DNA of 64,000 bases, taken from contig NZ_DS981495.1 in the NCBI RefSeq assembly GCF_000154845.1, positions 57,612 to 121,611 on the forward strand, written 5' to 3'. The DNA comes from Phocaeicola coprocola DSM 17136. GTDB lineage: Bacteria; Bacteroidota; Bacteroidia; Bacteroidales; Bacteroidaceae. The notes beneath the pieces were generated by a model. It saw only the letters and a program-made list of their open reading frames with translations. It searched no databases and was not told the DNA's origin. Positions 54,151 to 64,000 of the stretch are shown one piece after another. Position numbers and translations under genes: made by a program. The first letter of the stretch is position 1. The number at the start of each line of letters is the position of its first letter.

Positions 54151-56355
54151 ATGAAAACACTAGGACAATTTTCAAAATTGGCTTTTTGTGCCTTGCTGGC
54201 TTCTTCCTGCCTGCAAGCAGAAGCACAAGTTGATTTAGTCAGGGGTGGTAAGACTAAATCGGTAATTATTCTACAAGATGACACCAGAGAGAACCGTACA
54301 GCAGCAAATATCCTGCAACTTTTTGTAGGACGTATTTCGGGAGCTGATATTCCAGTTGTAGCAAACCGTAAAGTAAAGAAAGGGGATATACTGATTGGTG
54401 GACAGGCTCCTGCCGGAGTGAAAGAAGACGGCTATGCTTTGTCTACTGCCGGTGGTATCTTAAAAATATCCGGTGAGGCTAATGGAGTAGTTTATGGAGC
54501 GGTTTCTCTGCTCGAAGATTATCTGGGAGTAGATTATTGGGGAGAAAACGAGTATTCACTGAAGCAGTCGGCTGATATTTCCCTGCCCATGATAGAGAAA
54601 GTGGATAACCCGGCTTTCCGCTATCGTCAGAGTCAGTGCTATGCCATGCGGAGCGATTCCATTTATAAATGGTGGAACCGCCTGGAAGAACCTCAGGAAA
54701 CATTTGCAGCCGGATATTGGGTACATACTTTCGACAAGTTGCTTCCGGCTGAAGTATATGGCGAGAAACATCCCGAGTATTATGCATATTTCAACGGAAA
54801 AAGACATCCGGGAAAAGCCAGTCAGTGGTGTCTGACCAATCCGGATGTATTCGAAATAGTATCGCAGCGTATAGATTCTATTTTTAAGGCAAATCCTGAC
54901 AAGAAGCTGATTTGTGTAAGTCAGAATGATGGAAATTATACAAACTGTACATGTGAAAACTGCCGGAAAATAGACGAGGAAGAAGGAGCTTTGTCTGGCT
55001 CTATGATTTATTTCTTGAATAAGTTGGCTGCACGTTTCCCCGACAAGGAGTTTGCTACACTTGCTTATTTGTATACGATGAATCCTCCCAAGCATATTAA
55101 ACCTTTGCCTAATGTAACGGTGATGTTGTGTGATATTGATTGCGAGAGAGAAGTTTCGTTGACCGAAAATGCCAGTGGACGTCAGTTTATGAAAGCCCTC
55201 GAAGGCTGGTCGCAGATATCAGACAATCTCTTTGTATGGGACTATGGAATTAATTTCGACAATTATTTGTCACCTTTCCCGAATTTTCATATTCTGCAGG
55301 ATAATATACGTACCTTCCGTGATCATCATGTAAAGATGCATTTCTCTCAGATAGCAGGTAGCTGGTGTGGCGATTTTGCCGAATTGAGAGCTTATCTTGT
55401 TGCCAAACTGATGTGGAATCCGGATGCTGATGTTGATAAGCTGATGAAGCATTTTCTGAACGGTTATTATGGTGCAGCAGGAGATTATTTATACCGTTAT
55501 ATCAAAGTGATGGAAGGAGCTTTACTGGGAAGTGGATTGCGTCTGTGGATTTACGACTCTCCGGTATCACATAAAAACGGTATGCTTCGTCCGGCTTTGA
55601 TGAAGCGCTATCAGCAGCTTTTCGATGAGGCTGAAGCTTCGGTAAGCAATGATCCGGTGCTGTTGGAACGTGTAAAGAGAGCACGTCTTCCGTTGCTCTA
55701 TTCTGAGTTGGAACTTTTGCGTACTGAGCAGGAAAAAGACTTTACTGCTGTTGTTCAGAAACTGGATTATTTTGAAAAAGAAGTAGAACGTATGGGTGAT
55801 CCGGCTTTAAACGAACGTAATAATCATGCAATGGATTATTGTAAACTGTACCGCGAGCGTTATTTGCCGAGAAAAGAAGTCAATCTGGCTAAAGGTGCCA
55901 AAGTAACCTGGCTGGAGAAACCTCATGACCGTTATATGAAATTAGGTGAAACAGCACTGACCGACGGACTGTTTGGTGGTTCCAGTTTTGTTGAGAGCTG
56001 GGTAGGCTGGGAAGGAACCGATGGAGCTTTCGTTCTTGATATGGGCAAGGTGAAAGAGGTGAGAAGTATTGAAACAGACTTCTTGCATCAGATAGGGCAG
56101 TGGATTCTCTTCCCGCTGAGTGTGTCATACAGCTATTCAACCGACGGAAAAGAATATCATTTGTGGAAGACCATCGATATGCCTGAAGAGCGTTCGGGTA
56201 TGGTGCTTTTCAGAGGTGTAAAAGCCGACTCGGAAGTACCTTTGCAGGCTCGTTATCTGAAAGTAGAGGTCACCGGAACAAAGGTATGTCCTCACTGGCA
56301 TTACGGAGTAGGACATCCTTCTTGGTTCTTTATCGATGAAGTTACTGTACAATGA
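54151..56355 (+). CDS. DUF4838 protein with C-terminal discoidin-like domain
   Basis: 734-residue exported protein; signal peptide to about AEAQ (residue 26). N-terminal alpha/beta domain (about 28-145), similar in layout to the first domain of alpha-glucuronidases and beta-hexosaminidases (ENRTAANILQLFVGRISGAD, YGAVSLLEDYLGVDYWGENE). The DUF4838 core (about 165-430) looks like a TIM barrel, with CVSQNDGNYTNCTCENCRK carrying four Cys and acidic residues. Then a helical region, and an F5/8-type-C-like beta domain (about 595-734, VSYSYSTDGKEYHLWKTI). A glycoside hydrolase of plant or host glycans is likely by analogy, but not proven. Confidence 0.8.
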   Translation: MKTLGQFSKLAFCALLASSCLQAEAQVDLVRGGKTKSVIILQDDTRENRTAANILQLFVGRISGADIPVVANRKVKKGDILIGGQAPAGVKEDGYALSTAGGILKISGEANGVVYGAVSLLEDYLGVDYWGENEYSLKQSADISLPMIEKVDNPAFRYRQSQCYAMRSDSIYKWWNRLEEPQETFAAGYWVHTFDKLLPAEVYGEKHPEYYAYFNGKRHPGKASQWCLTNPDVFEIVSQRIDSIFKANPDKKLICVSQNDGNYTNCTCENCRKIDEEEGALSGSMIYFLNKLAARFPDKEFATLAYLYTMNPPKHIKPLPNVTVMLCDIDCEREVSLTENASGRQFMKALEGWSQISDNLFVWDYGINFDNYLSPFPNFHILQDNIRTFRDHHVKMHFSQIAGSWCGDFAELRAYLVAKLMWNPDADVDKLMKHFLNGYYGAAGDYLYRYIKVMEGALLGSGLRLWIYDSPVSHKNGMLRPALMKRYQQLFDEAEASVSNDPVLLERVKRARLPLLYSELELLRTEQEKDFTAVVQKLDYFEKEVERMGDPALNERNNHAMDYCKLYRERYLPRKEVNLAKGAKVTWLEKPHDRYMKLGETALTDGLFGGSSFVESWVGWEGTDGAFVLDMGKVKEVRSIETDFLHQIGQWILFPLSVSYSYSTDGKEYHLWKTIDMPEERSGMVLFRGVKADSEVPLQARYLKVEVTGTKVCPHWHYGVGHPSWFFIDEVTVQ

Positions 56356-56403
56356 GTTTTATTTCTTTAAAATATATTTTTGCTTCATAGTTTTTTAAGA
56401 TAG

Positions 56404-56452
56404 ACTGAGTTCTAAAGATGGCATGTTGCCTCTTGGAACTCAGTTTTCTTTT
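56404..56452 (+). terminator. Terminator of the DUF4838 gene
   Basis: ACTGAGTTC (56404-56412) pairs with GAACTCAGT (56436-56444), then TTTCTTTT. Confidence 0.75.
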
Positions 56453-56565
56453 GTGGCTGTGTCTGTTTTCCTGGCTGTAAGGAATCATTTATTTGTGAAT
56501 CACTGTTACAAACTGAGGCTGTTTTCTTAATTTATGTTGTAAAACACAGTTTTTTGACCTGATTA

Positions 56566-56596
56566 TTTGCTAATTCCCAGATACTCCGTATCTTTG
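56566..56596 (+). promoter_or_regulatory. Consensus promoter of a small transcript
   Basis: TTTG (56566-56569), exactly 19 nt, TATCTTTG (56589-56596), followed by CA. This is a perfect Bacteroides primary-sigma promoter and it is not followed by a gene. Confidence 0.82.
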
Positions 56597-56602
56597 CACT
56601 GT

Positions 56603-56664
56603 GTTTTTCATAGTATTAGATTTAAGGTTAACAAAGGTTGGAGTACAGCGGTACTCCTTTTTTT
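56603..56664 (+). ncRNA. Candidate small RNA of about 60 nt
   Basis: Begins a few bases after the consensus promoter (start approximate) and ends in a compact intrinsic terminator: GGAGTAC (56640-56646), loop AGCG, GTACTCC (56651-56657), seven T. No start codon with a ribosome site and no useful frame lies inside. A second imperfect stem (TCCGTACTT/AAGTACCGGA, 56669-56690) follows. It precedes the end of the converging thioredoxin-like gene, so it could also act on that mRNA's 3' end. Confidence 0.6.
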
Positions 56665-56698
56665 ATGTCCGTACTTTGGGAAGTACCGGATATAAAAA

Positions 56699-56732
56699 AA
56701 GAGAAACCCGACAAAAAGCCAAGGTTTCTCTT
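56699..56732 (-). terminator. Terminator of the thioredoxin-like gene
   Basis: AAGAGAAACC (56699-56708) pairs with GGTTTCTCTT (56723-56732). On the minus strand seven or more T follow. Confidence 0.85.
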
Positions 56733-56754
56733 GAAATTTTAAAAAAGCTGACAA

Positions 56755-57837
56755 TTAATTTTTTTCCAAATTCATTAATACACGTCCCAGCATCATGATA
56801 GTTGATCCACGGAGCTCAGGAAGCGAAGTTCTGATGTAACTGATAATCTCCGGTGTCAATTCCGGTGAGTTGGGGAACAGACGAGTTACATTGAGCAGGA
56901 TAAGCTCGAAATCTTTTTGGTCTAATTCTCCTTTCTTGTTTTTTACCATTTCGAAAAATTGTTTTTTATCTCCTTTGGCATAACATTCTATCAGTTCGAA
57001 CATTGGTGCGAAAGGATATTTTTTGTCAAGTTTCAGTGAACGGATATCCTTTTTCGTCTGCTGATATTCTGCTTCATTATATTTGTTTTCTTCGAACGTA
57101 TAGCCTGACAGATAAGTAGAAAGAGCCGAATGATATAGCTTCTGGATATGGCTTAATGCTTCTTCTTTTACTTTTGCGTCAGCCTGATTGATATGTTTTA
57201 CCCAATATTGACATTTCGGGTCGGAGATGTCAAAAGTGTATCGTGAGAAAACAAACAGATTTTCTGCCGAAAGTTTCTGTTTGTCAGTCAGTGAATTGAA
57301 ATAGTCATTAATGATTTTATACCCTTCATCGTATTTCTTTTTTTCCATGAAATCCATGGCATAAGCGTTAACGAGCTCCGGAGTTCTTTCACCACTTTCG
57401 TAACGTTGTTTCATACGCTCAGGAGTCAGCTCAGGATTTAGTTCGTTCTTTACCTTCGTGATGAAAGCATCGGCGGGGAAAGCACCGGTAATGGTTACTT
57501 TTGCATTACCTTGCTGGTCGGCAATGATAAAAGTCGGATAAGCCTTTATATTGAATTGCTGTGCAAGTGCTTTTCCTTCTTTTTCTGCGTTCAGTTTAAT
57601 GCAGACAAACTGTGCATTAAAGAAATCGCCTACTTGTTTTTGCGGGAATACTTCTTTAGACATCTTCCGGCAAGGACCGCACCAGTCCGTATAGAAATCG
57701 ATGAATACAAGTTTGTTTTCTGCTTGTGACTGTTTGAGCGCTTCATTGAAATCAATGTTGCGGAAATTGGTCTGAGCTGTTACGGTACCTGTTGCCAGTG
57801 TCAGACCAAATAAAAGTGTTATAAGTGTTTTTTTCAT
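56755..57837 (-). CDS. Exported thioredoxin-family protein with helical C-terminus
   Basis: 360-residue protein; signal peptide to TAQ (residue 22). Thioredoxin domain (about 24-135) with FIDFYTDWCGPCRKM (Cys53/Cys56) and cis-Pro KAYPTFIIAD. Residues 140-360 are helical, TPR-like. Similar proteins accompany SusC genes in Bacteroidetes. It lies 18 bases after the broken SusC gene and was probably its operon partner; no separate promoter is visible, so its expression may depend on read-through from the susC promoter. Confidence 0.87.
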   Translation of the reverse strand: MKKTLITLLFGLTLATGTVTAQTNFRNIDFNEALKQSQAENKLVFIDFYTDWCGPCRKMSKEVFPQKQVGDFFNAQFVCIKLNAEKEGKALAQQFNIKAYPTFIIADQQGNAKVTITGAFPADAFITKVKNELNPELTPERMKQRYESGERTPELVNAYAMDFMEKKKYDEGYKIINDYFNSLTDKQKLSAENLFVFSRYTFDISDPKCQYWVKHINQADAKVKEEALSHIQKLYHSALSTYLSGYTFEENKYNEAEYQQTKKDIRSLKLDKKYPFAPMFELIECYAKGDKKQFFEMVKNKKGELDQKDFELILLNVTRLFPNSPELTPEIISYIRTSLPELRGSTIMMLGRVLMNLEKN

Positions 57838-57855
57838 ACTACTATGATTTATAAT

Positions 57856-60800
57856 TTAGAAACGAACTCCTATAGAGGCTGATATTTTTCTGGAGAACGG
57901 ATAATCGATACCACGTTCTTCTTTGATGGTAGATAAGCGGAAGAGGTTATTACCATAGATGCGCACATTGAATGAAGAAGCACCGATGGATTGCAGCCAT
58001 TTTCCGGTAGTGGTTTCATATCCCACAGACAGAGTAGACAATTCCAGTGTGTTGTCGTCGGCAATGAAGCGGGAAGACATGTTGGTTACAGTGGTATCGT
58101 CGATACGTTTGAACTTGGCAATATCACCCGGTTTCTGCCATCTGCCGTAAAGTGCTCGTTTGTCCTGATTGTATTTTACTTGAACGTCGCTGATATTTTC
58201 TACTTTGTTGAACAGGGTAGACAAGAATGCTTGTCCGCCATAGCGATAGCTGAATATAGCATTGATAGAGAATCCTTTCCAGTAGAAGCTGGAACCAAAT
58301 GCTCCTTCAATATCCGGAGTAGAGTCACCACAGATTACTTCGTCGGCAGAATCCCACTTAAAGGTATACGAACCGTCTTTACGGATGAATATTTCATTAC
58401 CGGTCATCGGGTCAATACCTGCTGAGCGTACTGCATAAAGAGCTGTCGGGCTGGCTCCGTCGTAGTAACGGATCAGACTCTGGTTGGTACGTCCTTTTTC
58501 GTTGTATTTCTCCAGCAGATTACCTATGTTGTAATATTCCGATGTAATATGACGCAGGTTGGCATTTACTGTCCAGTTCATATCCGGTTTTCTGATGATG
58601 ATGTAACTTCCTGTAAAAGTGACACCCTGGTTTCTCATGGCACCAATGTTCATCGGAACAGATGTAATACCAGAAGAGGGCGGGAAGTCGATGTTCAGCA
58701 ATAACGGGTCGGTTTTCTTTCTGAAATAGTCTACGTTCAGGCGCAGGCGGTTCTGGAACATTTCTACATCAAGACCCCAGTTCTGTTCATTGGTACGTTG
58801 CCATTGCAGTCCACTGTTACCCCATGTCTTGACTAAAGCTGACAGACCGAACATATTCGGATAGCTGGTATAATAAGTATATACGCTGTTAGCCATTTTA
58901 GCATTCAGGTTGGCATTTCCCGGATTACCGACTGAGTATCTCAGCTTCATGTAGTTGAGGATGTTGTTCTGACGGAAGAACGATTCGTTGTGAATGTTCC
59001 ATCCTAAACCTAATGACCAGATGGTAGAGAACGGATTATCTACTCCATATACAGACGAACCGTCGGAACGAAGGTTGAAGTCCAGCAAGTAGCGCAACTG
59101 ATATCCGTAGTTGAAGTTAGCATAATAGCTGGCATGTCTGATTCTGGAAATCGAAGAACTTGGTTTACCGCCTTCTGGATATCCGTTTGAGAAGTTCGGA
59201 TTCGAGAACATGTCGCTGGAATAACCTATTGCTTGGAAGATAGATAAGTTAGATTGGTTTTCGCTGATTTGCATACTTCCGATGGCGTTGACAGTATGTT
59301 TACCGAAAGTCTTACCATAAGAAATGTCTAAGCTTCCGTCGTATGAAGAAGATTTTGTGTTCGATTCGTTATAGCTTCCTTTTTTCAGAACTTCGGTAGT
59401 CAGAAACTCACTCATTTCCGGTGATTTGAATACCTGGGCATTATAGCGTCCTACAGTAAGACCGAACTTTCCTCTGATGCGGAGTTCCGATATCGGACGG
59501 TATTCAATCTGGAAGTTGTTGACAAAGGTCAGCTGGTTGCTCTTGTCATAGCTGCTCTGATTGAAGTCCCACAGAGGATTGGTGATGTACTGGGTTCCGG
59601 AAGTGGCAGATATAATCTCTTCCATGACTTGCTCTACTTCTCCATATTCATTGTATTTGTCGTAAAATGGGTTAGTTTGTGCAAACTTACTGAACGAAAC
59701 TGTTGGATTTTCTACATCAGTATTAGTGATGTTGGTCTGGTTGGTAAATGCAAACTTATCAATACGGTAAGTCAATTGTACGTTTCCGTTCAGAATGTCA
59801 CGGCTGGAGTTTTTCATTGCACCGTTTGTCTGTGTGTAAGTCATACCGACACCGTAGCGGAAAGCGGCATCACCTCCTTCGGCAAAGATGTTATGGCTTT
59901 GAGTGAAACCTGTTTGCAAAGGCTCGTTCAGCCAGTATGAATCAATTCCCTGCTTACTTCTCAGCAAACGCTGGTTATAAAGACTCCTGTAATACTCATC
60001 GATGATATTACCGTTTGAGTCGAGTGAACCATAATAGCCAGCTAGTCTTTCATATTCAAGTTTTTCGGAAGAGTTCATCAGGTTATAGTCAGTCAAATCT
60101 GCCCATTCGATACCGAAGTTACCGTTATAGTTAAATTTCAGTCTTCAGGCCTCTGGCTTTTTGGTTTCCACAACTACTACACCATTGGCTGCTTTCGAAC
60201 CGTAAATAGCAGTAGATGAAGCATCTTTCAAGATCGTGATACTTGCTACTCGGTCCATACTCAGGTCAGTAATGGTCGATAGAGTGGTTTCAAATCCATC
60301 TAGAATGAAAAGAGGCTGGTTAGGGTTAGTGCTATATTCTGTTTCCAGACCTACGATGTTGGTGTTACCTCCGATATTGAGGTTCATGGTTGCATTCGGG
60401 TCAGATCCGGCAAGATTATTTTCCAGAATGATGAAAGATGGGGCAAGTACTTTCAAACTTTGCAGAACATTCTGGTTGCCGACTGTTTTCAATTCTTTTT
60501 CCGAATAAGTAGCCATAGATCCGGTAAAGCTTTCAGCCTTTCGGGTATAGATGCCGGTAATTACGGTTTCCTGTAAGGATACGGCATCCGGTTCCAGGCG
60601 GACTTTTAATTTCTCGGAAGGATTGGAAACACGAACCGTCTGTGTTTTCATTCCGACATATGAGAATATGAGCGAGTGGATGTTTGAGGGGATGGCAAAA
60701 GTAAATTTACCGTCTATATCTGTTATGACTCCTACTCCATGAGCATTTTTATAGGTAATGTTTACACCCGGTAAAGGATTGCCGTTTTCATTGATGACAA

Positions 60801-61001
60801 CGCCTTGGTAGGTAACTTTATCGCTTTGAGCAGATTGAAAGTTTGGTTAAGATTGTTTTCCGTGGCTGCATGTATCTGTGGGCTAGCGATTGGAAAAACA
60901 CTTACGGCCAGAGCCAGATAGTTAAGCTTGTTGCCATGTAGCCAACTTTTGATTGGGGGGATGGCTTGCGACAAGCAATTAGAATGCTTCTTTAAATTCA
61001 T
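57856..61001 (-). pseudogene. SusC-type TonB-dependent transporter, broken by a stop and a frameshift
   Basis: About 1048 codons in three pieces. Starting at 61001 (MNLKKHSNCLSQAIPPIKSW), the signal region runs to AAT. Near 60835 the frame shifts by one base: the domain QSAQSDKVTYQGVVINENGN continues in another frame. Then the plug follows, up to GVVVVETKKPEA, where a TGA (60145-60147) interrupts; the frame continues directly with RLKFNYNGNFGIEWADLTDY and on to the end GVRF at 57856. The TGA probably replaced GGA. Everything else is intact, so the loss is recent, or the assembly has errors. No SusD is nearby. Confidence 0.85.
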
Positions 61002-61030
61002 AGTTATTAGTTATTGTAAGATTACGGATG

Positions 61031-61038
61031 CAAACGTA
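61031..61038 (-). promoter_or_regulatory. -7 element of the broken susC gene
   Basis: TACGTTTG on the minus strand (TAnnTTTG) followed by CATCCG, 30 bases before the ATG at 61001. Confidence 0.5.
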
Positions 61039-61573
61039 TGGAAAATATATTAACGAATCAATATTTTGTATATTTTTTTTGAAAAAGATGAATTTTAAGC
61101 ATTTGTTTTCTGTGTTTTAGTTTCTATTTGTAATACTTTTATGTGTGTAGACCTTTAATTTATATCCTGCATGTATATGATAGGGAATTTAACCTGCTAG
61201 CTTGATCTGGATTTATGTCAGAAACTGATAGCAAAATTCAGTATATAGTCCTTTTTCCGTCATTGCTGATAATCAGTCTGTTCATTACCCTGAAAAAAAT
61301 ATGCTGTAATTTTAAAAAAAGAAGGTGTATTTTTAGTGAAAACATGCCGTTGTTTTAATGAAGAGAAGGCGTTGTTTTTCCATTGTGCCGCTTTTTGCGG
61401 ATAATGCGGTGTGTTTTCCTTCGCGCACATGCGCCCGCCCGCGCAATAGATATTATTGTGCATGTTTTCCTCCTCCTTCTGCGTCCGGTAAAAAAATATG
61501 CCGCGTAACATAGCTGTTTTCCAGTGTCTTACGAAAAAACTTTGGGAAACGGTCAAAAAAAAGTCGTGTAAAA
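61039..61573. other. Non-coding region upstream of the rRNA operon
   Basis: No credible gene. A 211-codon minus-strand frame (61260-61895) crosses both rRNA promoters and is dismissed. A/T-rich to about 61380, then a short GC-rich patch (CGCACATGCGCCCGCCCGCG, near 61424). Confidence 0.5.
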
Positions 61574-61604
61574 GTTGGAGTTTGCGAAAAAGTGCGTAAT
61601 TTTG
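61574..61604 (+). promoter_or_regulatory. rRNA promoter P1
   Basis: GTTG (61574-61577), 19 nt, TAATTTTG (61597-61604), followed by CACCCGC. The initial sequence matches that of the SRP and rpsP promoters. Confidence 0.72.
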
Positions 61605-61777
61605 CACCCGCTTTCGAGAGAGAAACGCGCTGAAGCATTGACAGAGTGAACGTGAGGTTTCCGGTTTTTCGGTTGTTGCCTTGTATCTTACCTTAGCGGT
61701 GCTAAGGGAGCGAGAAGGGCTTGCGGTTCCGGTTTCTGACCGCTGGAAAATTTTTTCGAAAAAAAACTTCGAAAAAA

Positions 61778-61809
61778 TTTGGTGGTTAAGAAAAAACCTC
61801 TTACCTTTG
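61778..61809 (+). promoter_or_regulatory. rRNA promoter P2
   Basis: TTTG (61778-61781), 20 nt, TACCTTTG (61802-61809), followed by CAAACGC. Long A- and T-tracts lie just upstream (61750-61778) and could act as an UP-type element. Confidence 0.78.
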
Positions 61810-61850
61810 CAAACGCTTTCGCTAACAAACGGAAGCTTAGAAATAAGAGA

Positions 61851-61864
61851 TAGTTCTTTGAAAG
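61851..61864 (+). promoter_or_regulatory. Putative boxA antitermination site
   Basis: TAGTTCTTTGAAAG in the leader resembles the rRNA boxA sequence (TGYTCTTTnA) bound by NusB/S10. Confidence 0.5.
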
Positions 61865-62032
61865 ACTTTAGATAAACAAACGAAATGTAGTACAAGCAGT
61901 AGTCATGTGATATATATATATAATGTGTATCCGTGATGAAGTGATAAAACCGTCAATCTGATTAAACAATCAAGAAACATTCGGTCACCTGAACAGAGAC
62001 AAAAAGTACTCGCAAGAGTAAAAAGATATTTT

Positions 62033-63562
<1,530 letters not shown>

Positions 63563-63684
63563 GGAGCGTGACCTGAATAAGGGTTTTGTCCCTTGTGCTG
63601 CATGGGAGTTTGTTTAACGATATAGAAGAGAGAAAGATGAAGCCGAGTCGGTAACAGACTAGGTTGAACTGAATCACAAAAGCT

Positions 63685-63758
63685 AGTCCTATAGCTCAGT
63701 TGGTTAGAGCGCTACACTGATAATGTAGAGGTCGGCAGTTCAACTCTGCCTGGGACTA
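63685..63758 (+). tRNA. tRNA-Ile (GAT)
   Basis: 74-nt cloverleaf: acceptor AGTCCTA/TGGGACT, anticodon loop CTGATAA, T-loop TTCAACT, discriminator A. In the 16S-23S spacer, as usual for this group. Confidence 0.97.
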
Positions 63759-63793
63759 CCCGAAAGGAAGGAAGAAAAAAACTTCCTTAAAAA

Positions 63794-63825
63794 TTTGCGG
63801 GAACGAAGGAAAACGCTTACCTTTG
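63794..63825 (+). promoter_or_regulatory. Promoter inside the 16S-23S spacer
   Basis: TTTG (63794-63797), 20 nt, TACCTTTG (63818-63825), the same arrangement as rRNA P2. It lies between the two spacer tRNAs and would start transcription just before tRNA-Ala and 23S. Confidence 0.65.
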
Positions 63826-63840
63826 CAGCCGCAAAAAAAC

Positions 63841-63914
63841 GGGGGATTAGCTCAGCTGGCTAGAGCACCTGCTTTGCACGCAGGGGGTCAACGGTTCGAA
63901 TCCGTTATTCTCCA
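63841..63914 (+). tRNA. tRNA-Ala (TGC)
   Basis: 74-nt cloverleaf: acceptor GGGGGAT/ATTCTCC, anticodon loop TTTGCAC, T-loop TTCGAAT, discriminator A. Second spacer tRNA. The remaining 86 bases to the window end are spacer; 23S is not reached. Confidence 0.97.
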
Positions 63915-64000
63915 CCATAAAGATAGGTCTATGACATGATGTAACAAGCAAAAAGTAATTTTAGTACGAAAGCTAAAAGTATATATCATCCCGCACTATA

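Noticed and set aside
57856..60096. Separate 746-residue TonB protein starting at 60096
   Set aside because: The frame continues upstream of this Met to the TGA at 60145 and beyond it into the plug domain, so it is part of one broken gene.
61260..61895. 211-codon minus-strand open frame
   Set aside because: Runs across both rRNA promoters and the leader; composition is unlike a protein.

Overview
The window is chromosomal DNA from a gut-type Bacteroidales, most likely a Phocaeicola/Bacteroides species. Support: SusC/SusD pairs, Bacteroides-type promoters (TTTG, then 19-20 nt, then TAnnTTTG), lipoproteins with acidic residues after the lipidated Cys, many families known mainly from this order (BACON, DUF6029, DUF6048, DUF6452, DUF4957/DUF5123, Omp28-like), and a Bacteroides-type 16S gene near the right end. 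I cannot name the species with confidence.

Layout. 1-3000: start of a flavodoxin gene (cut by the window edge) and a TonB-dependent receptor, both minus strand. 3000-3785: a gene remnant and a perfect 17-bp hairpin. 3786-13419: a six-gene plus-strand operon for exported proteins: TlpA-like thioredoxin, DUF6029 barrel-like protein, two Omp28-like lipoproteins with CXXC thioredoxin folds, a large acidic lipoprotein and a BACON-PDZ-S41 peptidase. 13610-17693: LuxR-type regulator, FAD-dependent dehydrogenase, a decayed DUF3791 gene, and radA. 18458-26054: TonB receptor, choice-of-anchor-J-like lipoprotein, NucA-type nuclease lipoprotein and an endonuclease/exonuclease/phosphatase protein, which together look like a nucleic-acid or nucleotide scavenging locus. 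26137-27129: a divergent PyrD. 27397-35113: SusC-SusD-beta-helix lipoprotein uptake locus. 35579-37073: rpsP and an exported esterase. 37343-43681: seven-gene operon (DUF4199, GT2, DUF6452, DUF6048, MntP, ApbE, OPT transporter). 43832-44196: SRP RNA, two identical tRNA-Thr genes and a terminator. 44196-46391: an ISL3-like IS next to the 3' half of a group IIC intron, bounded by a 68-bp direct repeat. 47018-56355: small lipoprotein, hypothetical protein, PurF-like protein, Omp85-like protein, pepT, gcvT and a DUF4838 protein. 56566-61001: a probable small RNA, a thioredoxin-like protein and a SusC gene broken by one stop and one frameshift. 61574-64000: rRNA operon with two promoters, 16S, tRNA-Ile, tRNA-Ala and an internal spacer promoter; the 23S gene lies outside.

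The two loci most worth study are the exported thiol/peptidase operon (3786-13419) and the TonB receptor plus two nucleases (18458-26054). The structurally oddest stretch is the IS/group II intron mosaic behind the tRNA-Thr genes. No CRISPR array, prophage or integrase was seen.
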